Notes under the pieces: model-generated
Told to the model about the DNA's origin: nothing
The model's input: only the letters and a program-made list of their open reading frames with translations
The model's database searches: none
NCBI GenBank assembly: GCA_003215175.1
Contig: QCKS01000003.1
Location: forward strand, 1-64,000
DNA: 64,000 nucleotides
Origin: Acidimicrobiales bacterium AG-410-I20
GTDB taxonomy: Bacteria; Actinomycetota; Acidimicrobiia; Acidimicrobiales; MedAcidi-G1
Reading direction: 5' to 3'
Program-made: the position numbers and the translations under genes
Part shown: positions 18,219 to 26,841 of the stretch, in pieces
Layout of the letters: each line of letters opens with the position of its first letter
How positions within the stretch are numbered: the stretch's first letter is position 1

Positions 18219-18857
18219 ATGTTCACTGGCATTATTGAAGAGCTTGGAGATATGCATTCCATACGCTCGCATGGTGATGGATGCCGTCTGAAAATTAACG
18301 CCCACACCATACTTAGTGATGTATCCATTGGGGATTCAATTTCTGTGAACGGTTGCTGTTTAACAGTCGTTGAGTATGAAAATAAAAGTTCAGACTCCTG
18401 GTTTGCTGTAGATGTAGTTCCAGAGTCCTTAAGTTTGACAACCATGGGGAAATTGGCTGAAGGTGAAATTGTCAACCTTGAACGCTCTATGTCAGCAAAT
18501 GGTCGATTTGGCGGCCATGTAGTTCAAGGTCATGTAGACGCCATCGCGGAAGTATTACACATCCACGATCATGAGGACGGATCAAAACGCTTAACTTTCA
18601 ATATCCCAAAGGATGTATCTGGTCAAATTGTCAGAAAAGGATCCATCGCTCTTGACGGGATTAGCCTCACTGTCGCCAGCACTAACCAAGAACAAAGAAC
18701 TTTTGATATTGCAGTGATACCACACACTCTTGAAGTCACAACGCTTGGGAAAAAAATAGTTGGAGATCAAGTCAACGTTGAAGCTGATTTGTTTGCCCGT
18801 TATATCGCAGGGATCATCAATAGCGATTCATATGCAGCTCTGAAAGGAAAAAATTAA
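18219..18857 (+). CDS. ribE: riboflavin synthase alpha subunit
   Basis: RibE dismutates two 6,7-dimethyl-8-ribityllumazine molecules to riboflavin. Start MFTGIIEELG at 18219 is the invariant family N-terminus, preceded by GGAGAGG with 8-nt spacing. The frame runs open back into the riboswitch, but that part is not coding. Two lumazine-binding repeats are seen: one with SVNGCCLTVVE and NLERSMSANGRFGGHVVQGH between them, and one with SIALDGISLTVA. Product length is 212. It overlaps ribBA by one base. Confidence 0.96.
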   Translation: MFTGIIEELGDMHSIRSHGDGCRLKINAHTILSDVSIGDSISVNGCCLTVVEYENKSSDSWFAVDVVPESLSLTTMGKLAEGEIVNLERSMSANGRFGGHVVQGHVDAIAEVLHIHDHEDGSKRLTFNIPKDVSGQIVRKGSIALDGISLTVASTNQEQRTFDIAVIPHTLEVTTLGKKIVGDQVNVEADLFARYIAGIINSDSYAALKGKN

Positions 18858-20083
18858 TGCCATTAGCAACTATCGAAGAAGCGATCGAAGCCTATGCAAG
18901 AGGAGAATTTCTTGTAGTCGTAGATGACGAAGATCGGGAGAACGAAGGGGATCTGATCATAGCTGCCGACGCAATGACTATGGAAAAAATGAATTTCATG
19001 ATCCGCTACACCAGTGGAGTTATTTGCGCCCCAATGTCCGACGAAAGAGCGGATCAACTCGATCTCTCGTTAATGGTTGTTGAAAATACAGAATCTATGA
19101 AGACGGCCTTCACAGTTTCAGTTGATTTAATCGGTGATACAACCACGGGAATCTCTGCAGCTGACCGCTCAGCTACTGTGAAAGCTCTCGCCGACCTTGA
19201 TCGTATCGGGACAGATTTCGCTCGACCTGGCCATATTTTTCCACTACGCGCAAGAAAAGGAGGGGTCCTAAAACGCGCAGGTCACACGGAAGCAGCTGTA
19301 GACCTTTGTGCAATGGCGGACCGACCACCAGTTGGAGTGCTAAGTGAGATAGTGAATGAAGATGGAACGATGGCACGAGTTCCTGAACTAGAAAAATTTG
19401 CAGAAGAGCACAACCTGCTATTCATCACAATTGCTGACTTGATTAGGCACCGGAGGCGGAACGAGAAATTAGTTGAGCATTTCGCTGAAGCAAGAATTCC
19501 AACAAAACATGGAGAATTCGCTGCTCACGCTTACCGGTCAGTTTTGGATGAAATTGAACATGTCGCCTACGTACTCGGAGACATAGAAAACGTAGAAGAA
19601 CCATTAGTTCGTGTTCACTCAGAGTGCTTAACCGGGGATCTTCTCGGCTCAATACGTTGCGATTGCGGATCACAACTTGATTCTGCTTTAGAAATAATCG
19701 GAGAAGAAGGATCCGGGGTCATTGTTTATTTACGTGGACACGAGGGTCGCGGTATAGGAATAGGGCACAAATTGCGTGCTTACAAACTTCAAGATGATGG
19801 GCTGGATACCGTTGATGCAAACTTGCAACAAGGCCTTCCAATCGACTCTCGAGAATATGGAGTAGGAGCCCAAATTCTGGCAGATTTGGGTATATCAAAA
19901 ATGAGACTCATGACAAACAATCCAGTGAAGTATGGAGGGCTTGAAGGCTATGGTCTTGACATTGTGGGCCGTATACCTCTACGCATAGATCCAAATGACG
20001 AAAACATTCGCTATCTCCAAACAAAAAAAGAACGACTTGGGCACGATCTGTCAGAAAGCAATGAAGAAACGGAATCAGCATGA
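18857..20083 (+). CDS. ribBA: bifunctional DHBP synthase / GTP cyclohydrolase II
   Basis: The N-terminal half (about 1-200) is RibB, forming the 4-carbon unit from ribulose 5-phosphate (DDEDRENEGDLI; TGISAADRSATV; GHTEAAVDL). The C-terminal half is RibA, opening GTP (RVHSECLTGDLLGSIRCDCG with the zinc cysteines; GHEGRGIGIGHKL). Both domains look intact. It is joined to ribE by TAATG and to ribH by ATGA overlap, so the three are coupled under the FMN riboswitch. Confidence 0.97.
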   Translation: MPLATIEEAIEAYARGEFLVVVDDEDRENEGDLIIAADAMTMEKMNFMIRYTSGVICAPMSDERADQLDLSLMVVENTESMKTAFTVSVDLIGDTTTGISAADRSATVKALADLDRIGTDFARPGHIFPLRARKGGVLKRAGHTEAAVDLCAMADRPPVGVLSEIVNEDGTMARVPELEKFAEEHNLLFITIADLIRHRRRNEKLVEHFAEARIPTKHGEFAAHAYRSVLDEIEHVAYVLGDIENVEEPLVRVHSECLTGDLLGSIRCDCGSQLDSALEIIGEEGSGVIVYLRGHEGRGIGIGHKLRAYKLQDDGLDTVDANLQQGLPIDSREYGVGAQILADLGISKMRLMTNNPVKYGGLEGYGLDIVGRIPLRIDPNDENIRYLQTKKERLGHDLSESNEETESA

Positions 20084-20544
20084 AAGAAATTAACCATCCG
20101 TTAGATGGAACAGAGATCCGTGTTGGAATAGTTGCAAGCCGATTCAATGATGGAATAACCCAACACTTACTTGACGGAGCGTTGAAACGATTAGAAAAAC
20201 TTGGCGTAAACGATGACAACATTAGTTTGGTTTGGGTCGCGGGAGCATTTGAAGCACCCTTAGCATCAAAAGTTCTCGCAGAATCTAAAGAAGTAGACAC
20301 AATAATCTGTTTAGGCGCCGTAATTCGCGGAGAAACCCCTCATTTTGATTATGTCGCTGGAGAGTCAGCATCAGGGATCATGCAAGTCAATCTGAACACT
20401 GGAATCCCAGTTATTTTTGGGATTCTAACTACTGAAAACTATGCCCAAGCTTTAGAACGAGCTGACATAAAATCAGGTGATAAAGGCGGAGATTGCGCTG
20501 AAGCCGCGGTGGAAATGGCACAAATCACTAAAGGAAGTTTTTAG
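20080..20544 (+). CDS. ribH: 6,7-dimethyl-8-ribityllumazine synthase
   Basis: RibH condenses the RibA-derived pyrimidine with DHBP to form lumazine, the substrate of RibE. The 154-residue protein shows VGIVASRFNDGIT, VAGAFEAPLASK, GAVIRGETPHFDYV (with the catalytic His) and GILTTENYAQALERA. Length is normal for the icosahedral or pentameric enzyme. It ends the riboflavin operon. No ribD deaminase/reductase gene is present in the operon. Confidence 0.97.
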   Translation: MKEINHPLDGTEIRVGIVASRFNDGITQHLLDGALKRLEKLGVNDDNISLVWVAGAFEAPLASKVLAESKEVDTIICLGAVIRGETPHFDYVAGESASGIMQVNLNTGIPVIFGILTTENYAQALERADIKSGDKGGDCAEAAVEMAQITKGSF

Positions 20545-20551
20545 ACAGAAT

Positions 20552-20709
20552 TACCTAAAGGTGTTCCTTTTAGGGGGTACTGATAGGATTGTAAACCGCG
20601 GATAGTTCAAGGTGGACTATCTAGGGTCGGCAAAAAACCCGGCCCTCCGTGGCTTCCAACGCGGTTATAAACCCGTTATGAGGCCGGGTCCTATACCCAG
20701 AGGTTTACT
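20552..20709 (+). promoter_or_regulatory. structured rpsO (S15) leader
   Basis: Three structural elements precede rpsO. The first is an imperfect hairpin near 20552-20574. The second is an 8-bp stem, 20601-20608 with 20614-20621. The third is a long-range 8-bp stem, ACCCGGCC (20637-20644) with GGCCGGGT (20682-20689), which encloses at least one inner hairpin (AACGCGG/CCCGTT). The closed multi-branch ends 20 bases before the ATG. S15 commonly represses its own mRNA through such leaders, and different phyla use different folds. Confidence 0.55.
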
Positions 20710-20979
20710 ATGCCGACAAATTTGCCCCCAAAGGCTGACACAATCACAGAAAATCGATTACACGAGAGCGATACAGGTTCTCCAGAAGTGCAGATCGCAT
20801 TACTTAGTGACCGGATCAATCATTTAACTGAACACTTGAAAGTTCATAAGAAAGATCACCACAGCAGAAGAGGGCTCTTAATGCTTGTTGGACGTCGACG
20901 CAGGATGCTCGATTACGTTAGAAAAAACGATGTTGAACGCTATCGAGCAATAATTGCCAAGTTAGGGCTCCGACGTTAG
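20710..20979 (+). CDS. rpsO: 30S ribosomal protein S15
   Basis: S15 organises the central domain of 16S rRNA. The 89-residue protein has the classic segments [40 protein letters not shown] and [13 protein letters not shown]. The ATG at 20710 is chosen because the family starts about ten residues before the TGSPEVQ motif. rpsO-pnp adjacency is conserved widely; a 225-bp structured gap separates them here. Confidence 0.98.
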   Translation: MPTNLPPKADTITENRLHESDTGSPEVQIALLSDRINHLTEHLKVHKKDHHSRRGLLMLVGRRRRMLDYVRKNDVERYRAIIAKLGLRR

Positions 20980-21047
20980 TTACCTCTACGGCAGTCAAAT
21001 AAGACCTACAATCTATAAAGGCAATAAGTAACAAAAAATAATTAGAA

Positions 21048-21163
21048 AGCGACGTGAAATTTCATAGCGGTCATCAGTGCCAGCTGTATGTCGCTCACCA
21101 TCATTCAAATTGATGTTGGGAAGCATCCAACTGGAGACTGAAGACTCAACAATTGAGCGTCAT
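21048..21163 (+). promoter_or_regulatory. multi-hairpin 5' region of pnp
   Basis: The rpsO-pnp gap holds several short perfect stems: 21048-21053 with 21090-21095 (AGCGAC/GTCGCT), 21099-21103 with 21111-21115 (CATCA/TGATG), 21115-21119 with 21127-21131 (GTTGG/CCAAC), and a CTCAA/TTGAG hairpin near 21145-21157. PNPase autoregulates through its leader hairpins in enterobacteria; a similar role here is inference. Confidence 0.4.
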
Positions 21164-21204
21164 GAATTTTGTGGGCAACCACTTAGAAAGAAATTAGGAA
21201 AAAT

Positions 21205-23673
21205 ATGACAACGATTCAAAGCGTCTCACACACATTTTCTGGGACAGAAAAAACGATTTCATTTGAAACAGGCAGATTAGCTGGATTAGCCGGAGGTGCA
21301 GTATTAGCTCGCCTTGGCGACACGACAGTTTTAGTAACAGCTACTGGGGCAAAGTCAGCTCGCCCCGGTGCAGACTTCTTCCCACTTACTGTGGACATAG
21401 AAGAGCGAATGTACGCAGCAGGAAAGATTCCAGGTTCGTTCTTCAGGCGTGAAGGAAGAGCATCAGAAACCGCAATTTTAACTTGTCGTCTCATTGATCG
21501 CCCTCTTCGACCTATGTTCCCAGAAGGCTTCCGCAACGAAGTTCATATTGTTGGAACCGTAACAGGAGCCGATCTAGAGAACCCTCATGATGTGTTAGCA
21601 CTAAACGGAGCTTCGCTAGCTCTAATGCTTTCTCCAGTTCCGTTTGATGGCCCAGTTGGGGCTGTCCGTATTGCTTGGTCATCCGCTGGGGAATGGATAG
21701 CACATCCGACCTATGAAGAAGGCATAGATTCAGCCTTTGAGATGGTAGTAGCTGGGCGCGCTTTAGAAGGTGGAGACGTCGCAGTGATGATGGTTGAAGC
21801 CGGCGGCACCGAAGCAACTTGGGATATTTATGAATCCGGTACCCAAAAAGTTGACGAGTCAGTTTTGGCTGAAGGGCTTGAATTCTCGAAGCAATACATC
21901 AAAGAAGTGATAGACATTCAACACGAACTCGTAAAGGCTGTGGGAGAACCTGAAACCATGGCATACGAAGCCTTTGTTGATTATTCAGATGAAATTTATG
22001 CAGCGGTGGATGCCGCTGGGAGAGAACGAATCGCGGAAACTCAAACCATTGCAGATAAAAGTGCACGGTCAGAAGCCGAAGCCGAAGTCAGTGCAGCGAT
22101 TCATGAAGAATTAGCAGAACAGTTTGCAGAAATCGATGACGCTGAAACTCAAATAAGTGCAGCAATCCGATCGGTAACTAAAGATTCTGTCCGTAAGCGA
22201 ATTGTTGAAGAAGAGGTTCGTATAGATGGGAGAAACCCATCAGAAATTAGATCTCTCTCCTCAGATGTCGGTATTATTCCAACTGCCCATGGATCTGGCC
22301 TCTTCCAAAGAGGAGAGACACAAGTAATGAATGTTGCCACCTTAGGGACCGGAAAAATGGATCAAATGATTGATGGCATTGATCCAATTGACCGAAAAAG
22401 GTTCATGCACCATTACAATTTCCCTCCATTCTCAACTGGAGAAACAGGATTTATGCGAGGGCCTAAGCGCCGAGAAATAGGACATGGCGCTCTTGCCGAA
22501 AGAGCCTTATTCCCAGTTGTTCCTAATTTCGAAGACTTTCCTTACACACTCCGACTGGTATCAGAAGTTTTGTCATCAAATGGATCAACCTCAATGGGTT
22601 CGGTTTGCTCGGGCGCTCTGTCAATGATGGATGCCGGAGTTCCAATTAAAGCCCCAGTAGCTGGGATTGCGATGGGTCTTGTTCTCCATGAAGGCAAATA
22701 CGTAACACTTACCGACATTCTCGGAGCAGAAGATGCCTTTGGAGACATGGATTTCAAAGTGGCTGGAACAGAGGAATTTGTGACAGCACTGCAACTTGAT
22801 ACAAAGATTGACGGCATCCCTGCTGAAGTTCTTGCATCCGCATTAAATCAAGCAAAAGAAGCCAGAATGCAAATCCTTTCAGTAATGACAAACGCAATTC
22901 CTGCGCCACGTGACGATGTTGGGGAACATGCGCCAAAGATTGAAAGCTTTGAAATACCAGTTGAGAAAATTGGTGAAGTCATTGGACCAAAAGGAAAAAT
23001 GATAAACACAATTCAAGCAGAAACAGGAGCCGATATCAGCGTCGACGATGATGGCATGGTGGGTCTTGTTTCCGTAGCTTCATCAGACCGGATGGTAGTT
23101 GACGAAGCCGTACGACAAATCATGTTGATAGTTGACCCACCAACAGCTGAAGTAGGGGTTTCTTATCCTGGGAAAGTAGTAAACATCACTAAGTTCGGTG
23201 CTTTTGTAAATATTCTTCCCGGACGAGATGGTCTTTTACATATCTCAAAAATCGGAGGGTCAAAGAGAATTGACAAAGTCGAAGATGTACTTGAACTCGG
23301 TCAAGAGATTGAAGTTGTTGTAGAGGATGTAGATCCAAACGGCAAGATTTCTCTAAATCTTTCAGAAGGTAATGAAAATCAGGATGACGATCAACAAGAC
23401 AGCCAAGTAATTGATGAAGTTGAAGAATCAGAACCTGAAGCATCTGAACCTGAAGCATCTGAACCTGAAGCATCTGAACCTGAAGAATTAGATGAAGACT
23501 TTGACGACGATGACGAAAATTACAACTTGAGTGACGATTATGAAGACGAGCAAGACGAAGTAAAAGAAGCTTCATTTGAAGAAGCGTTCGCTGCTGAGTT
23601 AGAGAGCGTCCATGGGGATTTAGGGCCAGAATCGCATCGAAACAAAGGCCGTCGACGTAAAGGAGGACGGTAG
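21205..23673 (+). CDS. pnp: polyribonucleotide nucleotidyltransferase (PNPase)
   Basis: PNPase degrades RNA 3' to 5' using phosphate and can add tails. Two RNase PH-like cores are visible; the second carries GSGLFQRGETQ and TTG-like active-site regions near 365-400. Then follow a KH domain (about 585-640, GPKGKMINTIQAETGA) and an S1 domain (about 650-715, GKVVNITKFGAFVNILPG). The last 100 residues form an acidic tail with four SEPEA repeats and a basic end (RNKGRRRKGGR). RNase J is also in this window, so the two main RNA-decay nucleases lie close together. Confidence 0.97.
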   Translation: MTTIQSVSHTFSGTEKTISFETGRLAGLAGGAVLARLGDTTVLVTATGAKSARPGADFFPLTVDIEERMYAAGKIPGSFFRREGRASETAILTCRLIDRPLRPMFPEGFRNEVHIVGTVTGADLENPHDVLALNGASLALMLSPVPFDGPVGAVRIAWSSAGEWIAHPTYEEGIDSAFEMVVAGRALEGGDVAVMMVEAGGTEATWDIYESGTQKVDESVLAEGLEFSKQYIKEVIDIQHELVKAVGEPETMAYEAFVDYSDEIYAAVDAAGRERIAETQTIADKSARSEAEAEVSAAIHEELAEQFAEIDDAETQISAAIRSVTKDSVRKRIVEEEVRIDGRNPSEIRSLSSDVGIIPTAHGSGLFQRGETQVMNVATLGTGKMDQMIDGIDPIDRKRFMHHYNFPPFSTGETGFMRGPKRREIGHGALAERALFPVVPNFEDFPYTLRLVSEVLSSNGSTSMGSVCSGALSMMDAGVPIKAPVAGIAMGLVLHEGKYVTLTDILGAEDAFGDMDFKVAGTEEFVTALQLDTKIDGIPAEVLASALNQAKEARMQILSVMTNAIPAPRDDVGEHAPKIESFEIPVEKIGEVIGPKGKMINTIQAETGADISVDDDGMVGLVSVASSDRMVVDEAVRQIMLIVDPPTAEVGVSYPGKVVNITKFGAFVNILPGRDGLLHISKIGGSKRIDKVEDVLELGQEIEVVVEDVDPNGKISLNLSEGNENQDDDQQDSQVIDEVEESEPEASEPEASEPEASEPEELDEDFDDDDENYNLSDDYEDEQDEVKEASFEEAFAAELESVHGDLGPESHRNKGRRRKGGR
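23428..23487 (+). repeat. four 15-bp tandem repeats in the pnp tail
   Basis: The unit tctgaacctgaagca occurs four times, with single-base changes in the first and last copies, and codes SEPEA repeats in the acidic PNPase tail. Confidence 0.88.
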
Positions 23674-23704
23674 AGACTTTCTCTGCCGGGTCGTATAGCT
23701 AGTT

Positions 23705-24103
23705 TTACGGGATCGAGATCATTTCTTTGTCTACGTACTGATTAGTTCCGTAATCCCAAACCCAGAAGTCATAATGCTTTCCGGTTGCTTCATCCCACCG
23801 GTAACCGCAGCCCTCAACAAGCCCTTCGCATCGGGCTTGACCTTCAACGTAGTATTCTCTTTTGATGATCCAAGTGGTTCCATCGTCAGTTAACTCCCAA
23901 ATGTCAACGTATTTACCTAAAGAGGAATCCCAGCCGTAACCACAGGATTCATTCATTGCTTTACATCGATAAGGGACGGCAAGCGTGGTAGTAGTTGCTT
24001 CGTCACCAGAAACAGGAGATATTTCTGAAGACGCAGTAGATGAACACGCCGCAACAAAAGTGAGCAGTAGAATGGTTAAAAGTTGAACAGAGGATTTTTT
24101 CAT
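23705..24103 (-). CDS. lipoprotein with two copies of a Cys/Trp-rich motif, unknown function
   Basis: The 132-residue protein has a lipoprotein signal (LLLTFVAAC, lipobox Cys20), a Ser/Thr-rich spacer, and two related units. Unit 1 (about 47-90) and unit 2 (about 91-128) share the pattern C-x6-CGYxWD-x3-GKxxDxW followed by an aromatic strand and K/R-E-Y/M. Two cysteines per unit suggest one disulphide per unit. It should sit on the outer face of the membrane. The next minus-strand gene upstream, 58 bp away, encodes an exported peptidase-like protein, so the two may form an operon. No known family was recognised. Confidence 0.75.
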   Translation of the reverse strand: MKKSSVQLLTILLLTFVAACSSTASSEISPVSGDEATTTTLAVPYRCKAMNESCGYGWDSSLGKYVDIWELTDDGTTWIIKREYYVEGQARCEGLVEGCGYRWDEATGKHYDFWVWDYGTNQYVDKEMISIP

Positions 24104-24161
24104 AATGGTTACTTTCTTTTATCTTTTACATAAGACGGTTCGAAAGTTGTTTTAGTTCCCT

Positions 24162-25211
24162 CTAATTAAAAATTTCGTCAAAAAGTGCTCGTTCTGATTC
24201 AGTGAGACCAGTTCCAGACCCTCGATAGTGTTGCCAGTTGCCTCCAAAGTATGCGACGGCGCCATCGGCTGCTCTTTCGCTATCACCAAACACACTTTGT
24301 ATTCGAGAGCGAACATCTTGACTCAGAGTTAAGAATTCAACAGCATGGAATGCTTCATGCATCATTATGTCGTCTAAATGCCCGGAACTAATCCCTCGAT
24401 TAGAAATCCAGATTGATCGGCCCCAAGGAAAATCACAGCATTGCCCATCCGGGCCCCAACCATAACTATCCATGACGCCATACGGGCAACGATTTGTAAA
24501 TGGGTGACAACCATTGACGAGAGTTACATCTGAAGGAACCCTATTCCGTAGAGGAGCAGGCAACCTATTGAAGGCAGCTTCAATAGTTGATTCGTTACCG
24601 CCTTCATAACCAGGCCAACACGACATAACAGCAGGCGTCTCTTGAAAGCAGTCTTTGGCGGCAGGCGGAGTAGCGCTAGCAGAAGATGAGGCCTTAATTA
24701 TTTCAGGGCCATTAGGTACGTTATCGGCAGCCAATTTTCTAATTTCTAGTTCTGCAAGATGGGCAACTCTTGTTTCCTCTCCATATACGCCATCAACAAC
24801 GAGACCTAGAATGGACTGAAGTTCTTCAACTCCTGTTGAGGGGCCCCAAAGGTAGTCGGCCAACAAAACGTTTACCTCTAGCGCTAATGTTTTGAAACTC
24901 TCGATTCGTTGAAGAAGAAGATCGGATTGTTCAGCTCTAATTCTCTCAATATTTAAACCAGTTGGTTCAACCAGCTCTTCTAAGGAAAGCGTTGGAGCCA
25001 ATCGTTCTCTCTCAATATTAAGAATTGAACTATTTACCTCAAAGAGGTTTATCTTTTCAGGAATCGTTGTTTCTGGCGGGCCAATAATAGGTTGTGTCTG
25101 CCCAGTTTCATTCAATGAGTCACTCTGCTCAGCATTATCTGGGATCGTTATAAGAAGAGTTATTGCTGTAGCGATAGTAATCACAACTAAGATCCACATT
25201 GATTTTTTCAC
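24162..25211 (-). CDS. membrane-anchored or secreted zinc metallopeptidase-like protein with a peptidoglycan-binding-like segment
   Basis: This 349-residue protein begins with one hydrophobic helix (MWILVVITIATAITLLITIP), a signal peptide or anchor. A segment near 117-145 (LQSILGLVVDGVYGEETRVA) resembles the peptidoglycan-binding PG_binding_1 fold. The C-terminal third has HEAFH at 285-289 (HExxH zinc motif) and SERAAD at 311-316, whose Glu could be the third ligand. A Cys-rich stretch with GQCCDFPWG precedes it. Start is GTG at 25211, 7 nt after a TACTCT element. It lies where many Actinobacteria carry the pepR peptidase between pnp and dapB, but in reverse orientation. Substrate unknown. 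Confidence 0.7.
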   Translation of the reverse strand: MKKSMWILVVITIATAITLLITIPDNAEQSDSLNETGQTQPIIGPPETTIPEKINLFEVNSSILNIERERLAPTLSLEELVEPTGLNIERIRAEQSDLLLQRIESFKTLALEVNVLLADYLWGPSTGVEELQSILGLVVDGVYGEETRVAHLAELEIRKLAADNVPNGPEIIKASSSASATPPAAKDCFQETPAVMSCWPGYEGGNESTIEAAFNRLPAPLRNRVPSDVTLVNGCHPFTNRCPYGVMDSYGWGPDGQCCDFPWGRSIWISNRGISSGHLDDIMMHEAFHAVEFLTLSQDVRSRIQSVFGDSERAADGAVAYFGGNWQHYRGSGTGLTESERALFDEIFN

Positions 25212-25218
25212 ATCAGTT

Positions 25219-25224
25219 AGAGTA
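25219..25224 (-). promoter_or_regulatory. -10 element of a leaderless-type promoter for the minus-strand metallopeptidase
   Basis: On the minus strand TACTCT is followed by 7 nt and the GTG start. It is divergent from the dapB promoter about 90 bp away. Confidence 0.45.
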
Positions 25225-25307
25225 GTCCGGTCTTGGCTTGCTTCCAGATTCGTAAAAGAAAAATGCTTTAAAGTAATAAAGGACTCTCAGTTAGGCATGT
25301 TGGGCGC

Positions 25308-25313
25308 TAATCT
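25308..25313 (+). promoter_or_regulatory. -10 element of a leaderless-type promoter for dapB
   Basis: TAATCT followed by CC and 4 more bases leads straight to the dapB ATG at 25320. No ribosome binding site is seen. Confidence 0.5.
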
Positions 25314-25319
25314 CCACGT

Positions 25320-26099
25320 ATGGGCACAAAACCAGAAAATCGTAAAGTTGGGGTAATAGGCGCTGAAGGGCGCATGGGGCGAGCTGCGACTCATGCGTTA
25401 TTAGAAGCAGATGGATTAGAAGTCGTAGCTCTGTTTGATGTCAACAGTGGGGAAAAACCCACAGGCAAAGTCCCATCGGTTAACTCTCTCAGCGGTTTAA
25501 TTGAAGCCTCTCCTGAGGTGGTCGTCGATTTCACTGTCGCGGAAGCATCTTTGAGCAATCTCCCACAAATAGCGGAAGCCGGAATTCATGCAGTGGTGGG
25601 AACGAGTGGCTTCACAGAAGAGAATCACGAATTTTTAGATGGCGTCTTTCAAAAGAGTTCATGTCTTATCGTTCCAAACTTTGCAATAGGAGCAGTCTTA
25701 ATGATGAGGTTCGCGGAACTAGCTTCCCCATGGTTTCAAACAGGGGAAATTATCGAATTCCATCACAACGAAAAAGTTGATGCACCTTCTGGAACGGCAA
25801 TAGCTACAGCAGAACGCATGCTGGAGGCATCTACAGAATGGATGGCTGACCCGACTAGTAAGGAGACTTTGTCGGGAACAAGAGGAGGAGACGCTGGATC
25901 CAATATAAAGATTCATTCTGTTCGAATGGAAGGAATGGTCGCTCATCAAGAGGTGATATTAGGGACAACCGGCCAATCTTTACTTATACGTCACGACACT
26001 ACAGATCGAAGTGCGTTTATGCCAGGAGTAGTGTTGGCAGTTCAACGTATTCAAGGAACAGGACTCACCGTGGGACTTGAATCTTTACTCGGGGTGTAA
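25320..26099 (+). CDS. dapB: 4-hydroxy-tetrahydrodipicolinate reductase
   Basis: DapB reduces HTPA to tetrahydrodipicolinate with NAD(P)H in lysine and diaminopimelate synthesis. The Rossmann loop is VGVIGAEGRMGRAA, and the substrate and catalytic segment is FHHNEKVDAPSGTAIATAE with the conserved His and Lys. VNF-like NFAIGAVLMMRFAE is also present. Length 259 is normal. dapA lies three genes downstream; a SURF1 gene and a winged-helix gene come between. Confidence 0.97.
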   Translation: MGTKPENRKVGVIGAEGRMGRAATHALLEADGLEVVALFDVNSGEKPTGKVPSVNSLSGLIEASPEVVVDFTVAEASLSNLPQIAEAGIHAVVGTSGFTEENHEFLDGVFQKSSCLIVPNFAIGAVLMMRFAELASPWFQTGEIIEFHHNEKVDAPSGTAIATAERMLEASTEWMADPTSKETLSGTRGGDAGSNIKIHSVRMEGMVAHQEVILGTTGQSLLIRHDTTDRSAFMPGVVLAVQRIQGTGLTVGLESLLGV

Positions 26100-26105
26100 A
26101 AAATC

Positions 26106-26837
26106 ATGAATCCGGGCGTACGTCGCCTACTTCGCCCTAGTTGGCTTATTTCTCACGTATTGGTGGCTGCCCTAATTGTTTCCACTCTTTGCCTTGGAAT
26201 CTGGCAACTTCGTCGGTTAGATGAACGACAAAGTTATAACGATTTATTTGAATCTCGTTCGAGCCAGCCAACAGAATCACTTATGGTTCTTCTAGAGGGC
26301 GCTGAAGACATAACAAACATTTTTTATAGGTCAGCTGAGGTTTACGGAGAGTTTGATTCGTCAAGACAAGTTTACGTTGTGAACAAAGCGCAAGACGGAG
26401 TTGCTGGAGTGCACGCAGTTTCAGCGCTTAAGGTGCAAGGAGAAGATACTTATGTGGCAGTTAATCGCGGATTTGTACCAAGGGTGCTTTACCTAGAAGA
26501 AGGGCAGAAAAACCTTCTCCCTCCGAGCGGCATCATCAACATTCAAGGGCTAGTGATTGAAGACAAAGAAGACACTAGGGGGTATGGAGATGAAGTAGCA
26601 GAAATTGATCTCGAAACCCTGAGCAGTTATTGGAACGTGCCGTTGGCTCCAGTAGTACTGCAAGAACAATTCGAAAACGATACAAAACAAATCCTTATTC
26701 CGCTTCCCGCCCCAGACTTAAGCGAAGGACCACATTTGTCATATGCTGTTCAATGGTTCATTTTTATGACCATCGGCCTTATCGGATATCCGATAGTCCT
26801 TCGAAAGATAGCCCGTCAAACGATTCAGGTAGCGTGA
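26106..26837 (+). CDS. SURF1 family cytochrome oxidase biogenesis protein
   Basis: SURF1 proteins help insert haem a into the cytochrome c oxidase. The 243-residue protein has the family topology: an N-terminal membrane helix followed by LGIWQLRRLDER, a periplasmic domain with VNRGFVPR, and a C-terminal helix preceded by SYAVQWFIFMTIGLIGYP. It begins 6 bp after dapB and is followed by a winged-helix gene 4 bp later. It suggests that an aa3-type oxidase is encoded elsewhere. Confidence 0.9.
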   Translation: MNPGVRRLLRPSWLISHVLVAALIVSTLCLGIWQLRRLDERQSYNDLFESRSSQPTESLMVLLEGAEDITNIFYRSAEVYGEFDSSRQVYVVNKAQDGVAGVHAVSALKVQGEDTYVAVNRGFVPRVLYLEEGQKNLLPPSGIINIQGLVIEDKEDTRGYGDEVAEIDLETLSSYWNVPLAPVVLQEQFENDTKQILIPLPAPDLSEGPHLSYAVQWFIFMTIGLIGYPIVLRKIARQTIQVA

Positions 26838-26841
26838 AAGT

